Counted from the stretch's first letter, positions 8,165 to 17,803 are shown. The stretch: 54,823 bases of DNA from an uncultured Collinsella sp. (GCA_902490305.1 CABUDI010000011.1:1-54823); one strand, 5' to 3'. Numbers and translations: made by a program. The notes: generated from the letters alone by a model not told the origin.

Positions 8165-8506
8165 ATGTCCGAGCCCGCAACCAATACCGGCATGAACACG
8201 CTCGTCGCCGTGGCCATCGCCCCGTGCGGCACCGGCGATGAACTCTCCGCCGAGGTCGCCGAGGTCGTGCGCGTCATTCGCGAGAGCGGCCTTCCCAACC
8301 GCACCACCTCGATGTTCACCGAAATCGAGGGCGACTGGGACGAGGTCATGCAGGTCGTGCGCGACGCAACCTTTGTGTTGGCGAGCAAGGGCATCCGCAC
8401 CGAAGTCGTGCTCAAGGCCGATATTCGACCCGGATTTACCGACACCATGACCGGCAAACTCGAGCGCATGGAAGCACAGATCAAAAAGCAGGAGGAAGCA
8501 CGATGA
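8165..8506 (+). CDS. MTH1187-family thiamine-binding protein
   Basis: 113 residues, a single small ferredoxin-like domain of the MTH1187/YkoF-like family (DUF77): MNTLVAVAIAPCGTGDELSAEVA, then the TEIEGDWDEVM and KADIRPGF segments. Members bind thiamine or hydroxymethylpyrimidine and usually accompany thiamine uptake genes. Here it sits between thiM and thiE under the TPP riboswitch and overlaps thiE by four bases (ATGA), so coupled translation is expected. Likely a cytoplasmic carrier or sensor of thiamine intermediates; no transporter gene is adjacent. Confidence 0.82.
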   Translation: MSEPATNTGMNTLVAVAIAPCGTGDELSAEVAEVVRVIRESGLPNRTTSMFTEIEGDWDEVMQVVRDATFVLASKGIRTEVVLKADIRPGFTDTMTGKLERMEAQIKKQEEAR

Positions 8507-9198
8507 GCATCCGCGACAACCTTGATATCTCGGCCTATCTGGTACTCGGCCCCGAAAACACGCTGGGACGTCCCGTGGGCGATGTGGTGGCCCAGGCGCT
8601 CGATGCCGGCTTTACCTGCATCCAGGTGCGCTCCAAGGTGGCAAGCGCCCGCGAGATCATCGCACTGACCGGCGACGCCGCGCAGGCAATCGCACAGGCC
8701 GGCAAGACCGGTCAGGTCGCCCTGTTAATCGACGACCGCCTGGACTGCGTACTCGCCGCGCGCGAGCAGGGTATTGCTGTCGATGGCGTGCACGTGGGCC
8801 AGGGCGATATTCCCGTCGAGGTCTGCCGCAAACTTTTGGGCCCCGATGCCATCGTGGGCCTTTCGGCCCGCTGCGAGGAGATGCTCGAATACGCCAAGAC
8901 CGCCGACATGAGTCTGGTCGACTACCTGGGCATCGGCCCGCTCCACGAGACCGAGACCAAGCGCGATTGCGGACGCGCGGCCGACGGCTCCATCATCACC
9001 AAAAGCTTTGAGGACCTGGCCGCACTCCACGCGGCAAGCCCCGTGCCCATCGTGGTGGGCGGCGGCGTCAAGACGGCCGACCTGCCGCAGCTCAAGGCCA
9101 CCGGCGTCGACGGCTTCTTTGTGGTGAGCGCGGTCTGCAGTGCCGACGACCCCCACGCCGCAGCCAAGGAGCTCGTCGACACCTGGCAGCAGGCATAG
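8503..9198 (+). CDS. thiE: Thiamine-phosphate synthase
   Basis: 231 residues, TIM barrel. The VRSK segment near residue 44, DDRLD with diphosphate/Mg ligands, VGLSAR, the GIGPLHETETKRD loop (the T-K segment that closes on the substrate) and VVGGGV are all present. It joins hydroxymethylpyrimidine pyrophosphate and thiazole phosphate to form thiamine phosphate. It starts inside the stop of the previous gene (ATGA overlap) and ends the riboswitch-controlled operon. With thiM it makes a thiazole-salvage route; thiC, thiD and thiG are not in the window. Confidence 0.93.
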   Translation: MSIRDNLDISAYLVLGPENTLGRPVGDVVAQALDAGFTCIQVRSKVASAREIIALTGDAAQAIAQAGKTGQVALLIDDRLDCVLAAREQGIAVDGVHVGQGDIPVEVCRKLLGPDAIVGLSARCEEMLEYAKTADMSLVDYLGIGPLHETETKRDCGRAADGSIITKSFEDLAALHAASPVPIVVGGGVKTADLPQLKATGVDGFFVVSAVCSADDPHAAAKELVDTWQQA

Positions 9199-9241
9199 GC
9201 ATAAGCCGAGCAGCTGATCCACAGTCTCATATCTTCTAGAG

Positions 9242-9289
9242 CGGAAAGCGCATCCCAGTTTGGACCTCCATTCCGGGATGCGCTTTCCG
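9242..9289. terminator. Terminator hairpin after thiE
   Basis: Perfect 15-bp arms CGGAAAGCGCATCCC (9242-9256) and GGGATGCGCTTTCCG (9275-9289). It lies between the convergent thiE and patatin genes and has no clean T-run, so it may act in both directions. Confidence 0.65.
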
Positions 9290-9299
9290 TATGCAACCC

Positions 9300-10169
9300 C
9301 TACCCCGCTAGGTAGGCCTCCAACGCCGGCAAAGTCGCCTCCGCATCGCGGCGACCGACCTGGTAGATGCGCTCGAGCTCATCCGGTTCGCGGCACAGCG
9401 ACGGCACCTTCACCGATTCGCTCGGCCGCACCACAAAGACCTCGCCGGCAGACTCGCGACGTGCCAGGTCATCGAGCGTGGCATTGTAGACCTCATGCCG
9501 ATGCTCAAGCGCTGCGACAAACTCTGGGTAGTGACGGAACACGCGCCGCAGCATGGGCATCACGCTGTTGGGCTGCTTCACAAAGCCCGCCGGCTGCGTG
9601 AGCACCACGATATTGCGGTCATACCCCTGCGCAAACAGCCATGCGCTGGGAATAGAATCAGCCACGCCACCATCCAGATACTTATGCCCGTCAATAGCAA
9701 CGGGACGCGTCGCCACGGGAATAGCAGACGACGCCCGGATCCACTCGATATCCCGCTCGTCGCCATAAGGCAGGTCATGGTAGACGGCCTTGCCCGTCTC
9801 GATATCGGTACACACGCACGTAAACCGCATGGAGCAGGCACGATATGTCTCCAAATCGATGGGATCGCGCTCGATGGGCACCTCGTGATAGGCAAAATCG
9901 GCATTGAACATATCGCCGGTCCGCAGCCAGCTTGCTACACCCGCATAGCGCTTGTCGGCACAATAGGCCTTGTTATAGCGAATGGCGCGGCCGATCTGGC
10001 GCGATTTAAAATTGTAGCCAAACGCCGCGCCCGCCGAGACACCCACCATATGGTCGCAGGTCAAACCGTGCTCCATCCAAACGTCGAGCACGCCCGCCGT
10101 ATACATACCGCGGTAGCCGCCTCCCTCGAGCGCAAGCCCCACCGTGCGCGTCATATTTGGCTGTGTCAT
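9300..10169 (-). CDS. Patatin-like phospholipase
   Basis: 289 residues, no signal peptide. The oxyanion motif GGGYRG (about residue 17), the nucleophile elbow GVSAG (about 43-47) and the dyad aspartate in DGGVADSIP (about 167) are all present, so a catalytically competent Ser-Asp lipase is expected. Bacterial relatives (RssA/YjjU-type) hydrolyse acyl chains of membrane lipids; the natural substrate is unknown. GGACGGAG precedes the ATG at a slightly long distance. Monocistronic and divergent from the c-di-GMP gene array. Confidence 0.82.
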   Translation of the reverse strand: MTQPNMTRTVGLALEGGGYRGMYTAGVLDVWMEHGLTCDHMVGVSAGAAFGYNFKSRQIGRAIRYNKAYCADKRYAGVASWLRTGDMFNADFAYHEVPIERDPIDLETYRACSMRFTCVCTDIETGKAVYHDLPYGDERDIEWIRASSAIPVATRPVAIDGHKYLDGGVADSIPSAWLFAQGYDRNIVVLTQPAGFVKQPNSVMPMLRRVFRHYPEFVAALEHRHEVYNATLDDLARRESAGEVFVVRPSESVKVPSLCREPDELERIYQVGRRDAEATLPALEAYLAG

Positions 10170-10273
10170 GCGACCATCTCCGTCCCCGCAAATTTAAACG
10201 GAACAAGTATACCCGTCAACATATACCGCCCCAGTCGCATTTTTCATGCGCACCCAGGCGTTGCCGTTTGGGG

Positions 10274-10297
10274 AATAAAAAACGCCTCGCGGCGTTG
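10274..10297 (-). terminator. Minus-strand terminator-like hairpin in the divergent gap
   Basis: On the minus strand AACGCC and GGCGTT pair around GCGA and are followed by TTTTATT. No minus-strand gene ends here, so it may block antisense transcription from the c-di-GMP array or be a relic. Confidence 0.4.
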
Positions 10298-10398
10298 CCA
10301 TCCCCTTGCGCGCCTATAAGATGTTTATACTATTCAGTACTTTTCGATAACAAACAGCAAGCTGACAAATAAGCTCAGCAATGCAACGAGGCGGGGGC

Positions 10399-13320
10399 AT
10401 GGAAACAAACGAGGTGCAGGGTGCCGAGCCGCAACAGCACAACGAGATCGACCAGTTCAACACCTGTCTCGCCGAGTTATCGAAGCTCTACGGCGCACAG
10501 CAGCCCGAGGCCGAGCGCCTGCTCGCAGAAGCAACCAATGCCGCCGCCCACCTAAACGACCGCATCGTGCAACTCAAAGCCGATGCCTACATCGATTCGC
10601 TCACGGGCCTGCCCAACCGCACCGCCTACAACCATGACATTACATGTGTTTGGGATCGACAGCTCGAACACACGATTGCCTATATCGATATCGACGGTCT
10701 TAAAGTCTGCAACGACCATTTTGGACACCCAGCAGGCAACCGCTACATCATCAAGGTCGCCGACTGCCTTAAGCTGCACTGCCGTCCCGATGAGCGCATC
10801 TACCGCATAGGCGGCGACGAGTTCGTGCTCATCTCTATAACCGATTCGGTTGAGATGCTCAACCAGCGGCTCGAGGCCTGCCGGGCTTCTCTTGCCAGCT
10901 CGACGTTCGATGATGGCCAGACTCCCATGAGCTACAGCTACGGTTGCGCCCACGCCAATCCCAAGGCAGGCGATGTGTTCCACAAGATGACGGCCGAGGC
11001 AGACCGGCACATGTACGACTACAAATTCGCCAACGCCACACGCAATCGCATGAACAAAGCGTTCAACGAGCAGTATCGCGCACTCGACACCTTTGACGAT
11101 TTTCTTGACGTGCGGGACCGCATCTTCCAGGCGCTATCGCTCACGGATACCGGACGCTACCTGTTTATCTGCAACGTCGACACCGATCAGTCTCATTGGT
11201 CTCAAAACGCTGTACAGGATTTTGGCCTACCAGCCGGAAACGTCCATCAGATGGACAAGGTATGGTCGCAACACATCCATCCCGACGACATCGATGCCTG
11301 GCGCCAGGATATCGAAGAGGTGATGTCCGGCAAAAAACACCGTCACAGAATGCGCTATCGCGCCAAGGATGCAAGCGGCCGATACATTACTGTCACGTGC
11401 TCCGGCATACGTCTTGACGGCAACGAAAGTGAGCCCACGCTGTTTGCCGGCTCCATCACAAACGCGAGCATTGTCGAAAGCACCGATCCCGCTACCGGTG
11501 TGGGCGATGTGCGCGCACTGATGGCGGCTATCGAGAAGCGTAGGGAACTCGCCAAACCCACCGATTTGGTGGCGTTTAAGTTCGAGAACATCGACCGTAT
11601 CAATGCCATCTATGGCTACCAAACGGGCAACGATGTTCTCATGGAGCTCACTGGGCGCATCCTGTCTCAGCTCCCCGAATCGCCCGAGTTCTTCCGCTCA
11701 TATGGCCTGCAGTTTGTTCTTATGTTTGACGGCCAGCCCGACATCGATCTTTCCGATGCCGCCCAAAGGCTGTGGCAAACGCTCATGGCCCCCATCACGG
11801 TGCATGACATCGATATCGTCCCTGTCGCCCACACGACCTTTGCGCGTTATTCGTCTATCACCTCGCAGCCGCTCACGGTGCTGTCCAGCCTCAATCGCCG
11901 CCTTGACGCCGAGATACGCAGCACGGCTCCGACACATCACAGTCCAAGCGCTTTGACCCAAGTCGGTAGTTTTGCCGCGTACGACCGACGGAACAAGATG
12001 ACCGGTCTCATGCGCGGCAATGATTTTCTACACGTCGCCGACACGCATCGGTCCGCGCACCCCAACGAAGACCGCGCCATTGTCGCCATCGACCTGGGAC
12101 GCATGCGCGTCTTTAACGAGTGGTACGGACGCCAGGCAGGCGATACCCTCATTGCCGAGGTAGGAAGCGCGCTGCAGACGTTACAAGCCGATTGTGGCGG
12201 GATCGCCGGGTACTGGGGCCAGGACGACTTTGTCGCCTATCTCCCCGGCGACCGCGGGACCATCGACACGCTCTACGAACGCATCCGGGGCATCGTCGCC
12301 ACGCGCGACGACTCGGTCGGCTTTTTGCCCGCCTTCGGCGTTTGCCCCGTAGGTTCAGAAGAACGCATCAACATTTTGCTCTACGACCACGCAAAGGCCG
12401 CGCTCACCCGCGCGCGCCACGATTTTAGAGACCGCATCAAGTTCTTTGAACCCGAGACCTACGCGCAACGCGAGCGCGAGGACCATCTGCTCTCGGCATT
12501 CCAGCACGCTCTAAACCAGGGACGGATAACCTTCCATATCCAGCCGCAATATGATATGGAAACCAAAAAGATCATAGGCGGCGAAGCGCTTGCCCGCTGG
12601 AAAGACGAGGACGGCGGCTTTGTCTCACCCGGTACGTTTGTACCGCTGCTCGAGCGCAACGGCTTCGCGGTGACGCTCGATCGCCATATTTGGAGCCTCG
12701 TTTTTGCATGGCTCTCCGAGCGTTTGGCTCAGGGATTGCCCTGCGTACCCATCTCCGTCAACATAAGCCAAACCGATTTGATCTCGGTTGACGTCGCCAA
12801 GCAGTTCGAACGTCTGGCAATGCGGCATGCCGTTCCTACGCATTACGTTAAGGCCGAAATCACCGAAAGCGCGTACGCCAATAATCCCGAGGATGTTACA
12901 ACGCTCGCCAGCAAACTCCGTTCTCTGGGCTTCTCCGTGCTCATCGACGATTTTGGCAGCGGATCGTCGTCGCTCAGCATGTTGCAGAATATTGACGCCG
13001 ATGTGATCAAACTCGACAGCCGTTTCATGCCCGTCGAAACCAGTCAGGCAGACAAGGGAGAAAGCATCGTCAAGTCTGTCATCAACATGTCTTGGCAAAT
13101 CGGCATGCCCGTCATAGTCGAGGGCGTCGAGACCGACAAGCAAATCGCTTTTCTGCATGAACTCGGTGTGCGCTATGTCCAAGGTTTTTACTACTACCGC
13201 CCCATGCCAATCAATGCGTTCGAGGAGCTCATTGCCGACAGCGCATCCATTGACCCGCGCGGCATCCTTTTGCAGAACAGCGGCCATACGCTGCCGCCGC
13301 AACATGGCGCCGCTTGTTAA
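10399..13320 (+). CDS. Composite GGDEF-PAS-GGDEF-GGDEF-EAL cyclic-di-GMP protein 1
   Basis: 973 residues from the ATG at 10399, which has GAGG/GGGGG before it; an in-frame ATG at 10381 lacks one. Order: N-terminal helical segment; GGDEF domain with intact GGDEF at about 138-142 and no RxxD I-site before it; PAS_3-like domain (about 240-360, IHPDD motif); a degenerate GGDEF fold (about 365-510); a second degenerate one where GGDEF has become WGQDDF (about 520-690); and a C-terminal EAL domain. EAL residues look complete: GEALARW (Glu about 729), SVNIS, EITES, DDFGSGSS, KLD and EGVE. It should be able both to make and to degrade c-di-GMP. No membrane segment, so it is a cytoplasmic sensor. First of three tandem paralogues. 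Confidence 0.88.
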   Translation: METNEVQGAEPQQHNEIDQFNTCLAELSKLYGAQQPEAERLLAEATNAAAHLNDRIVQLKADAYIDSLTGLPNRTAYNHDITCVWDRQLEHTIAYIDIDGLKVCNDHFGHPAGNRYIIKVADCLKLHCRPDERIYRIGGDEFVLISITDSVEMLNQRLEACRASLASSTFDDGQTPMSYSYGCAHANPKAGDVFHKMTAEADRHMYDYKFANATRNRMNKAFNEQYRALDTFDDFLDVRDRIFQALSLTDTGRYLFICNVDTDQSHWSQNAVQDFGLPAGNVHQMDKVWSQHIHPDDIDAWRQDIEEVMSGKKHRHRMRYRAKDASGRYITVTCSGIRLDGNESEPTLFAGSITNASIVESTDPATGVGDVRALMAAIEKRRELAKPTDLVAFKFENIDRINAIYGYQTGNDVLMELTGRILSQLPESPEFFRSYGLQFVLMFDGQPDIDLSDAAQRLWQTLMAPITVHDIDIVPVAHTTFARYSSITSQPLTVLSSLNRRLDAEIRSTAPTHHSPSALTQVGSFAAYDRRNKMTGLMRGNDFLHVADTHRSAHPNEDRAIVAIDLGRMRVFNEWYGRQAGDTLIAEVGSALQTLQADCGGIAGYWGQDDFVAYLPGDRGTIDTLYERIRGIVATRDDSVGFLPAFGVCPVGSEERINILLYDHAKAALTRARHDFRDRIKFFEPETYAQREREDHLLSAFQHALNQGRITFHIQPQYDMETKKIIGGEALARWKDEDGGFVSPGTFVPLLERNGFAVTLDRHIWSLVFAWLSERLAQGLPCVPISVNISQTDLISVDVAKQFERLAMRHAVPTHYVKAEITESAYANNPEDVTTLASKLRSLGFSVLIDDFGSGSSSLSMLQNIDADVIKLDSRFMPVETSQADKGESIVKSVINMSWQIGMPVIVEGVETDKQIAFLHELGVRYVQGFYYYRPMPINAFEELIADSASIDPRGILLQNSGHTLPPQHGAAC

Positions 13321-13397
13321 CGACAAACGCCTTTAGCCCCCACCGCGCAGCGCAACCAGTGCGCCGCAGCGCCTCGACCCAAGAAAGCAGCGTAGCT

Positions 13398-16115
13398 ATG
13401 GATAGCGCCAACAACTATACCGAGAAGCTCGAAAAGACCGTCCGCGACCTTCTCGAGCGCCAGGATGATCTGATTAGGACCGCCTTTACCGACCAGCTTA
13501 CTGGACTTGGCAACCGCGGCGGCTTTGCCCGTTCCCTCGAGGAGCTCTGGGAGCAGGACACCCCCGTTACCATGGCGTACATCGATATCGACAATCTCAA
13601 GCACTGCAACGACGTCTTTGGCCATGACGAGGGCAACCGCTATATTTTGCAGGTAAGCCTCTATCTCAAGCTGTATATGAAAGTGGACGAAGCGGCGTTT
13701 CGCATAGGCGGCGACGAGTTTGCCATCCTATCTACGATTGCGACCGAGGACGACCTCGCCGAACGTCTGGAACACTGCCGAACGGTCCTACTCAAAAACA
13801 ACGATTCCGAGATGCCCCGCTCGTTTAGCTATGGAGTGTCGTATGCCGACCCCGCCCTGGGCGAAGCCCCCAATCGCATGACGCTCGATGCCGACCATCG
13901 CATGTACGACTACAAGCTACGTCATGCCATGCACCTTGATCGACGCAATATCACGCAAGTCCACGCCGACGACTTCGAAATAAGCGACCGTATTTTCGAC
14001 GCCTTTTCGATGCTCAACGAGGGCCGCTATTTCTTTATCGAGAACTTGGACAAACATCGCACCCTTTGGTCGCAAGGCGCCTTGCGCGATCTTGGCCTTC
14101 CCTCGGAGCACATAGACAACTGTCGCGATTACTGGAAAACGCGCGTGCATCCCGATGACCTTGAGGCCTACATCAACGACATCGACCAGGTCTATAACGG
14201 CACCAAGCACCGTCGCGTCATGCAGTATCGTGTGCGCAATGCCGTCGGCGACTACGTCCTCTGCCGTGCTCGCGGGTTTCGCATCGACGGCGACGAAAAT
14301 GTCCCCTCGCTCTATGTCGGCGAGCTCGTCAACCACTCACTTGCCGAAACCGTCGACGCCGCGACAGGCCTCGGCACCCAGCGCATGTTGGTCAATGCCA
14401 TCGACGCCTGTCGTTGCGACCGTTGCGAGACGGGCCTTATAGCGGTGCGCGTTCGTGGCACGACAAAGCTCAACGAGCTCTACGGAGCCGAGGCTGTCGA
14501 CAACATGCTCGCCGAATACGCAGGCCGCATGCTGTCGATCACCCGCGGCAGGAGCAGGGTCTACCGTTCACGTAGCGTCCAGTTCGTCGTGCTCAGCAAT
14601 GACCTGGACCACGAGGCATTCGAGCAACTGACCCGCCACCTTAAAGAGGCCGTTTTCGCTCCTGTGCAAATCGCAGGCGACACCATTGCTCCCGTCTGTC
14701 TTGTCGTCCCGACCTTTTACGAACGCCTGGACTCCCAAGCATCGACTGTTTTGGGCGAACTCGATCGTCGCCTTCGCACGGCCGGCGGACTTGTTCCCAA
14801 CGACAGTCTGCCCATACCCGAGATGGAACGCAAAGGCGCCGTCGCCGAGCACCTCGACATGCTCACAGGCCTCTACCGCCCCAGCGAGTTTATGCGCCGT
14901 GCCAATGCCTTCATCAAGGCAAGGCGCGACGGCGCTTGGTGTATCGCCACCGTCGACATGGGCCACATGCGCCTATTTAACGAATGGTATGGACAGGCCG
15001 AAGGCGACCGTATGCTTGCCGATGTGGGCACGGTGCTCAAGGATATCGAGAACGCCGACATGGGTGTCGCGGGATACTGGGGACAAGACGACTTTTGTCT
15101 GCTCATACCCTTTGAGCACGATTTCGTTCACCGTGTCTATGCGCGCGTGCGCGAGGCTGTAGCCAAGCACAACGACGGCGTAGGTTTTTGGCCGTCCATG
15201 GGCGTTTACCCCATCGACTCCAATGAGGAGATCACCATCGATGCGCAGACGAAGGCCATGTTTACCAATCGGCGCGCAAAAAACGACTTTAAGGAGCGCA
15301 TTGCCATTTTCTGCCCCGCGGAGTACGAGCGCGAAGTCGCGTTCCACCGCACGCTGACCGAATTCCAGTACGCGCTCTCAGATGGTCGTATTACCTACCA
15401 CTTGCAGCCCCAGGTCGATATGGAAACCGGTGAGATTATTGGCGCCGAAGCACTCACCCGCTGGATTGACAAGGACGGCTCTCTCATTTCGCCCGCAACG
15501 TTTATCCCCGCACTCGAGGAAAGCGGCTTTGTGGTGACGCTCGACAAGTACATTTGGCAGGGTGTCGCCTCGTGGCTGCGCGAGCGCATCGATCGAGGGC
15601 TTCGTGTGGTTCCGGTTTCGCTTAATGTGTCGCGCGTGGATATCCTTGCCTGCGACGTTGCCGAGCATATGGGGGCGCTCGCCGCCCAATACAACCTACC
15701 GCCCGAGCTCATGCGTATCGAGATCACCGAGACGGCTTATACGGGAGAGTCCGAGGCCGTGGACAAACTGACGGCCGACCTGCACACCCGCGGCTTCTCG
15801 ACCTATATGGACGATTTTGGCACCGGTCAGTCCACGCTCGCGATGCTCAAGAACGTCAACGTCGACGTCATCAAGCTCGACCGCGCCTTTGTACCCACCG
15901 ATCGCGATCAAGGCCGCAGCACGCAAATCATTTCATCGATGCTCGAAATGGCGCAGTCGCTCCATCTGCCCGTCGAGGTCGAAGGCGTCGAGACAAATGA
16001 ACAGGCGAACATGCTACGACAAATGGGCGCCCGCTACGCTCAGGGCTTCCTCTACTACCGCCCCATGCCGGCGAAGGATTTTGAGGCATTGCTCGATGGT
16101 GGCAATAACAACTGA
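13398..16115 (+). CDS. Composite GGDEF-PAS-GGDEF-GGDEF-EAL cyclic-di-GMP protein 2
   Basis: 905 residues from the ATG at 13398; the frame is open from a TTG at 13314 that overlaps the previous stop. Ribosome binding sites are weak for both, so the start is uncertain. Same domain order as its neighbour: GGDEF with an intact motif at about 104-108, PAS_3-like domain with VHPDD, a degenerate GGDEF fold, a second with WGQDDF, then EAL. Catalytic EAL residues are present: GAEALTRW (Glu about 684), SLNVS, EITET, DDFGTGQS, KLD and EGVE. 77 bases after the previous gene with no terminator between, so probably co-transcribed. It arose by tandem duplication, but the two differ at many positions. Confidence 0.87.
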   Translation: MDSANNYTEKLEKTVRDLLERQDDLIRTAFTDQLTGLGNRGGFARSLEELWEQDTPVTMAYIDIDNLKHCNDVFGHDEGNRYILQVSLYLKLYMKVDEAAFRIGGDEFAILSTIATEDDLAERLEHCRTVLLKNNDSEMPRSFSYGVSYADPALGEAPNRMTLDADHRMYDYKLRHAMHLDRRNITQVHADDFEISDRIFDAFSMLNEGRYFFIENLDKHRTLWSQGALRDLGLPSEHIDNCRDYWKTRVHPDDLEAYINDIDQVYNGTKHRRVMQYRVRNAVGDYVLCRARGFRIDGDENVPSLYVGELVNHSLAETVDAATGLGTQRMLVNAIDACRCDRCETGLIAVRVRGTTKLNELYGAEAVDNMLAEYAGRMLSITRGRSRVYRSRSVQFVVLSNDLDHEAFEQLTRHLKEAVFAPVQIAGDTIAPVCLVVPTFYERLDSQASTVLGELDRRLRTAGGLVPNDSLPIPEMERKGAVAEHLDMLTGLYRPSEFMRRANAFIKARRDGAWCIATVDMGHMRLFNEWYGQAEGDRMLADVGTVLKDIENADMGVAGYWGQDDFCLLIPFEHDFVHRVYARVREAVAKHNDGVGFWPSMGVYPIDSNEEITIDAQTKAMFTNRRAKNDFKERIAIFCPAEYEREVAFHRTLTEFQYALSDGRITYHLQPQVDMETGEIIGAEALTRWIDKDGSLISPATFIPALEESGFVVTLDKYIWQGVASWLRERIDRGLRVVPVSLNVSRVDILACDVAEHMGALAAQYNLPPELMRIEITETAYTGESEAVDKLTADLHTRGFSTYMDDFGTGQSTLAMLKNVNVDVIKLDRAFVPTDRDQGRSTQIISSMLEMAQSLHLPVEVEGVETNEQANMLRQMGARYAQGFLYYRPMPAKDFEALLDGGNNN

Positions 16116-16173
16116 TACGCTCGCGCGCAAAACGCCACCGCCGAAGGGGGAATTTGCCTCCATTAGCTGACTT

Positions 16174-16204
16174 ATATCCCCAATTCAAACCGAATTGGGG
16201 ATAT
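16174..16204. promoter_or_regulatory. Perfect hairpin directly upstream of the third GGDEF gene
   Basis: ATATCCCCAATTC (16174-16186) and GAATTGGGGATAT (16192-16204) form 13-bp arms with a 5-base loop. There is no T-run. The hairpin ends 22 bases before AAGGAGG. It could be an operator, an mRNA-stabilising or processing hairpin, or a weak terminator for the preceding gene. Confidence 0.55.
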
Positions 16205-16242
16205 GATACAAACCATTGTTCCGCCCAAGGAGGTTATCCATC

Positions 16243-17772
16243 ATGAACGAGTCATATCGCCTGGGTGAGCAATTGATTATTGCCTATCTCCAACGACTTG
16301 CGAATGGCATCTCGACCGCCGAACTCGATGTTGCCGCGCTGCCTGCTGAGCTACGCGCCGTTGGTGAGCAACTGCAAAAGACGCATGCCATCCTGCAACA
16401 AGAGCGCCGGCTGCTTGAGCGCAACGCCTATATCGATCCGCTCACCAACTTGGGCAACCGCAGCGGACTCGACCGTCACGTCGAGCAGCTCTGGCGCAAA
16501 GGCGACCCCTTCACCTGCGCCTATATTGACATCGACCATCTCAAGCATTGCAATGATAGGTTTGGCCACGCCGAAGGCAATCGCTATATTCTGAGCATCT
16601 GCCGCACGCTCTCCGAAACCATGGAGCACGATGAGATGCTGTTCCGTATCGGTGGAGACGAGTTTGTGCTTATCTCGCTCTCCGCAAACGAGACTGAACT
16701 CGAGCAGCGCTTAGAGCAGGTACGTGCCGGGCTGATCGAGGCGAGCTCAGATGGCAAGGCGCCCATGATCGCCAGCTTTAGCTTTGGCTGCTCGCGCGTC
16801 GATCCACTTGCCGACGACACGCGTCGCCAGATGACGATGGACGCCGATCGCAAGATGTATCGCTATAAGCTTATGCATCGTGTACAGCAACCGGAAAACA
16901 ATGACGCGCCGCAACGCCCAATCGTCGATCAGCTTCCCTGCAACGACCGGGTGTTCCAAGCGATCTCCATGAGCTCCGAGACGCGCTATCCGTTCATCCT
17001 TAACCTCGATACTGGAGAATCGCAATGGTCGGTTAACGCCGTGCGCGATTTTGACCTGCCTTCCCAGCACCCTTTTAACTCACTCGACATGTGGCTCGCC
17101 CGCGTTCATCCCGAGGACCGCGACAACGTACGCGCCGAGCTCGACATGGTGATAAACGGCACGTGGCACTTCCACTACATGCAGTATCGCGTAATGGATG
17201 CCACCGGAAAATACGCGCTTTGCGACTGCACGGGCTACCGCTTGGACGGCACCGATACCGAGCCCAGCATGTATGTGGGCATTATCGTCAACCGAAGCCT
17301 AGCGGATACGACCGACTCGGTAACGGGCCTGGGCGATGTCTACGCGCTGGTCAACGCTATTGGAGAGATGCGCCGCGTGCCGCACGAGGCAGGCTTTATT
17401 GCCATTAAGGTCGACGATATCGCCGAGGTCAATGCCCGCTTTGGATTCGATGCAGGCGACCGCGTGCTCGCCGAAAGCGCCGCCTGCCTCATGGATTGTT
17501 CGCGCGGCAAGGGTCGTCTGTTCCGCTCGACGGGGCCGATGTTCATGGCGCTCTTCGATGAGCTCGGCCCCGAGGCAATCGACGAGCTCGCAGACGAAAT
17601 CGAGCGGTTCCTGGGTTCCCCCGTGCTCTTTGGCCCATTTGAATATCAGCCACCCATTCGCGTGGCCACGCTCCATCTGGACGGCGTCGACCGTCAGCCC
17701 GTTTCCATTTTGAACGAGCTCAAAGCGTTGCTCGGGAAAGCCGTGCAGGTGCCAGGCACCAAACTGGATTAG
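16243..17772 (+). CDS. GGDEF-PAS-GGDEF protein (diguanylate cyclase) without EAL
   Basis: 509 residues. The ATG at 16243 is nine bases after AAGGAGG and is preferred over the longer frame. Intact GGDEF motif (about 137-141) in a full domain beginning DPLTNLGNRSGL; a PAS_3-like domain follows (VHPEDRD), then one degenerate GGDEF fold (SVTGLGDVYALV...). The protein stops where its two upstream paralogues continue into a further GGDEF-like domain and EAL. Predicted to be a synthase only. The RxxD inhibitory site is absent. Third member of the tandem c-di-GMP array; it may be transcribed separately because of the hairpin in front. Confidence 0.87.
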   Translation: MNESYRLGEQLIIAYLQRLANGISTAELDVAALPAELRAVGEQLQKTHAILQQERRLLERNAYIDPLTNLGNRSGLDRHVEQLWRKGDPFTCAYIDIDHLKHCNDRFGHAEGNRYILSICRTLSETMEHDEMLFRIGGDEFVLISLSANETELEQRLEQVRAGLIEASSDGKAPMIASFSFGCSRVDPLADDTRRQMTMDADRKMYRYKLMHRVQQPENNDAPQRPIVDQLPCNDRVFQAISMSSETRYPFILNLDTGESQWSVNAVRDFDLPSQHPFNSLDMWLARVHPEDRDNVRAELDMVINGTWHFHYMQYRVMDATGKYALCDCTGYRLDGTDTEPSMYVGIIVNRSLADTTDSVTGLGDVYALVNAIGEMRRVPHEAGFIAIKVDDIAEVNARFGFDAGDRVLAESAACLMDCSRGKGRLFRSTGPMFMALFDELGPEAIDELADEIERFLGSPVLFGPFEYQPPIRVATLHLDGVDRQPVSILNELKALLGKAVQVPGTKLD

Positions 17773-17803
17773 CACCGCGCCCACACCGCCTCCCCCATCG
17801 TGC

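Noticed and set aside
16120..16160. Terminator after the second GGDEF-EAL gene from the CGCCACCGCCG sequence
   Set aside because: It resembles the left arm of the 2051-2089 terminator, but the right arm is absent, so no hairpin forms.
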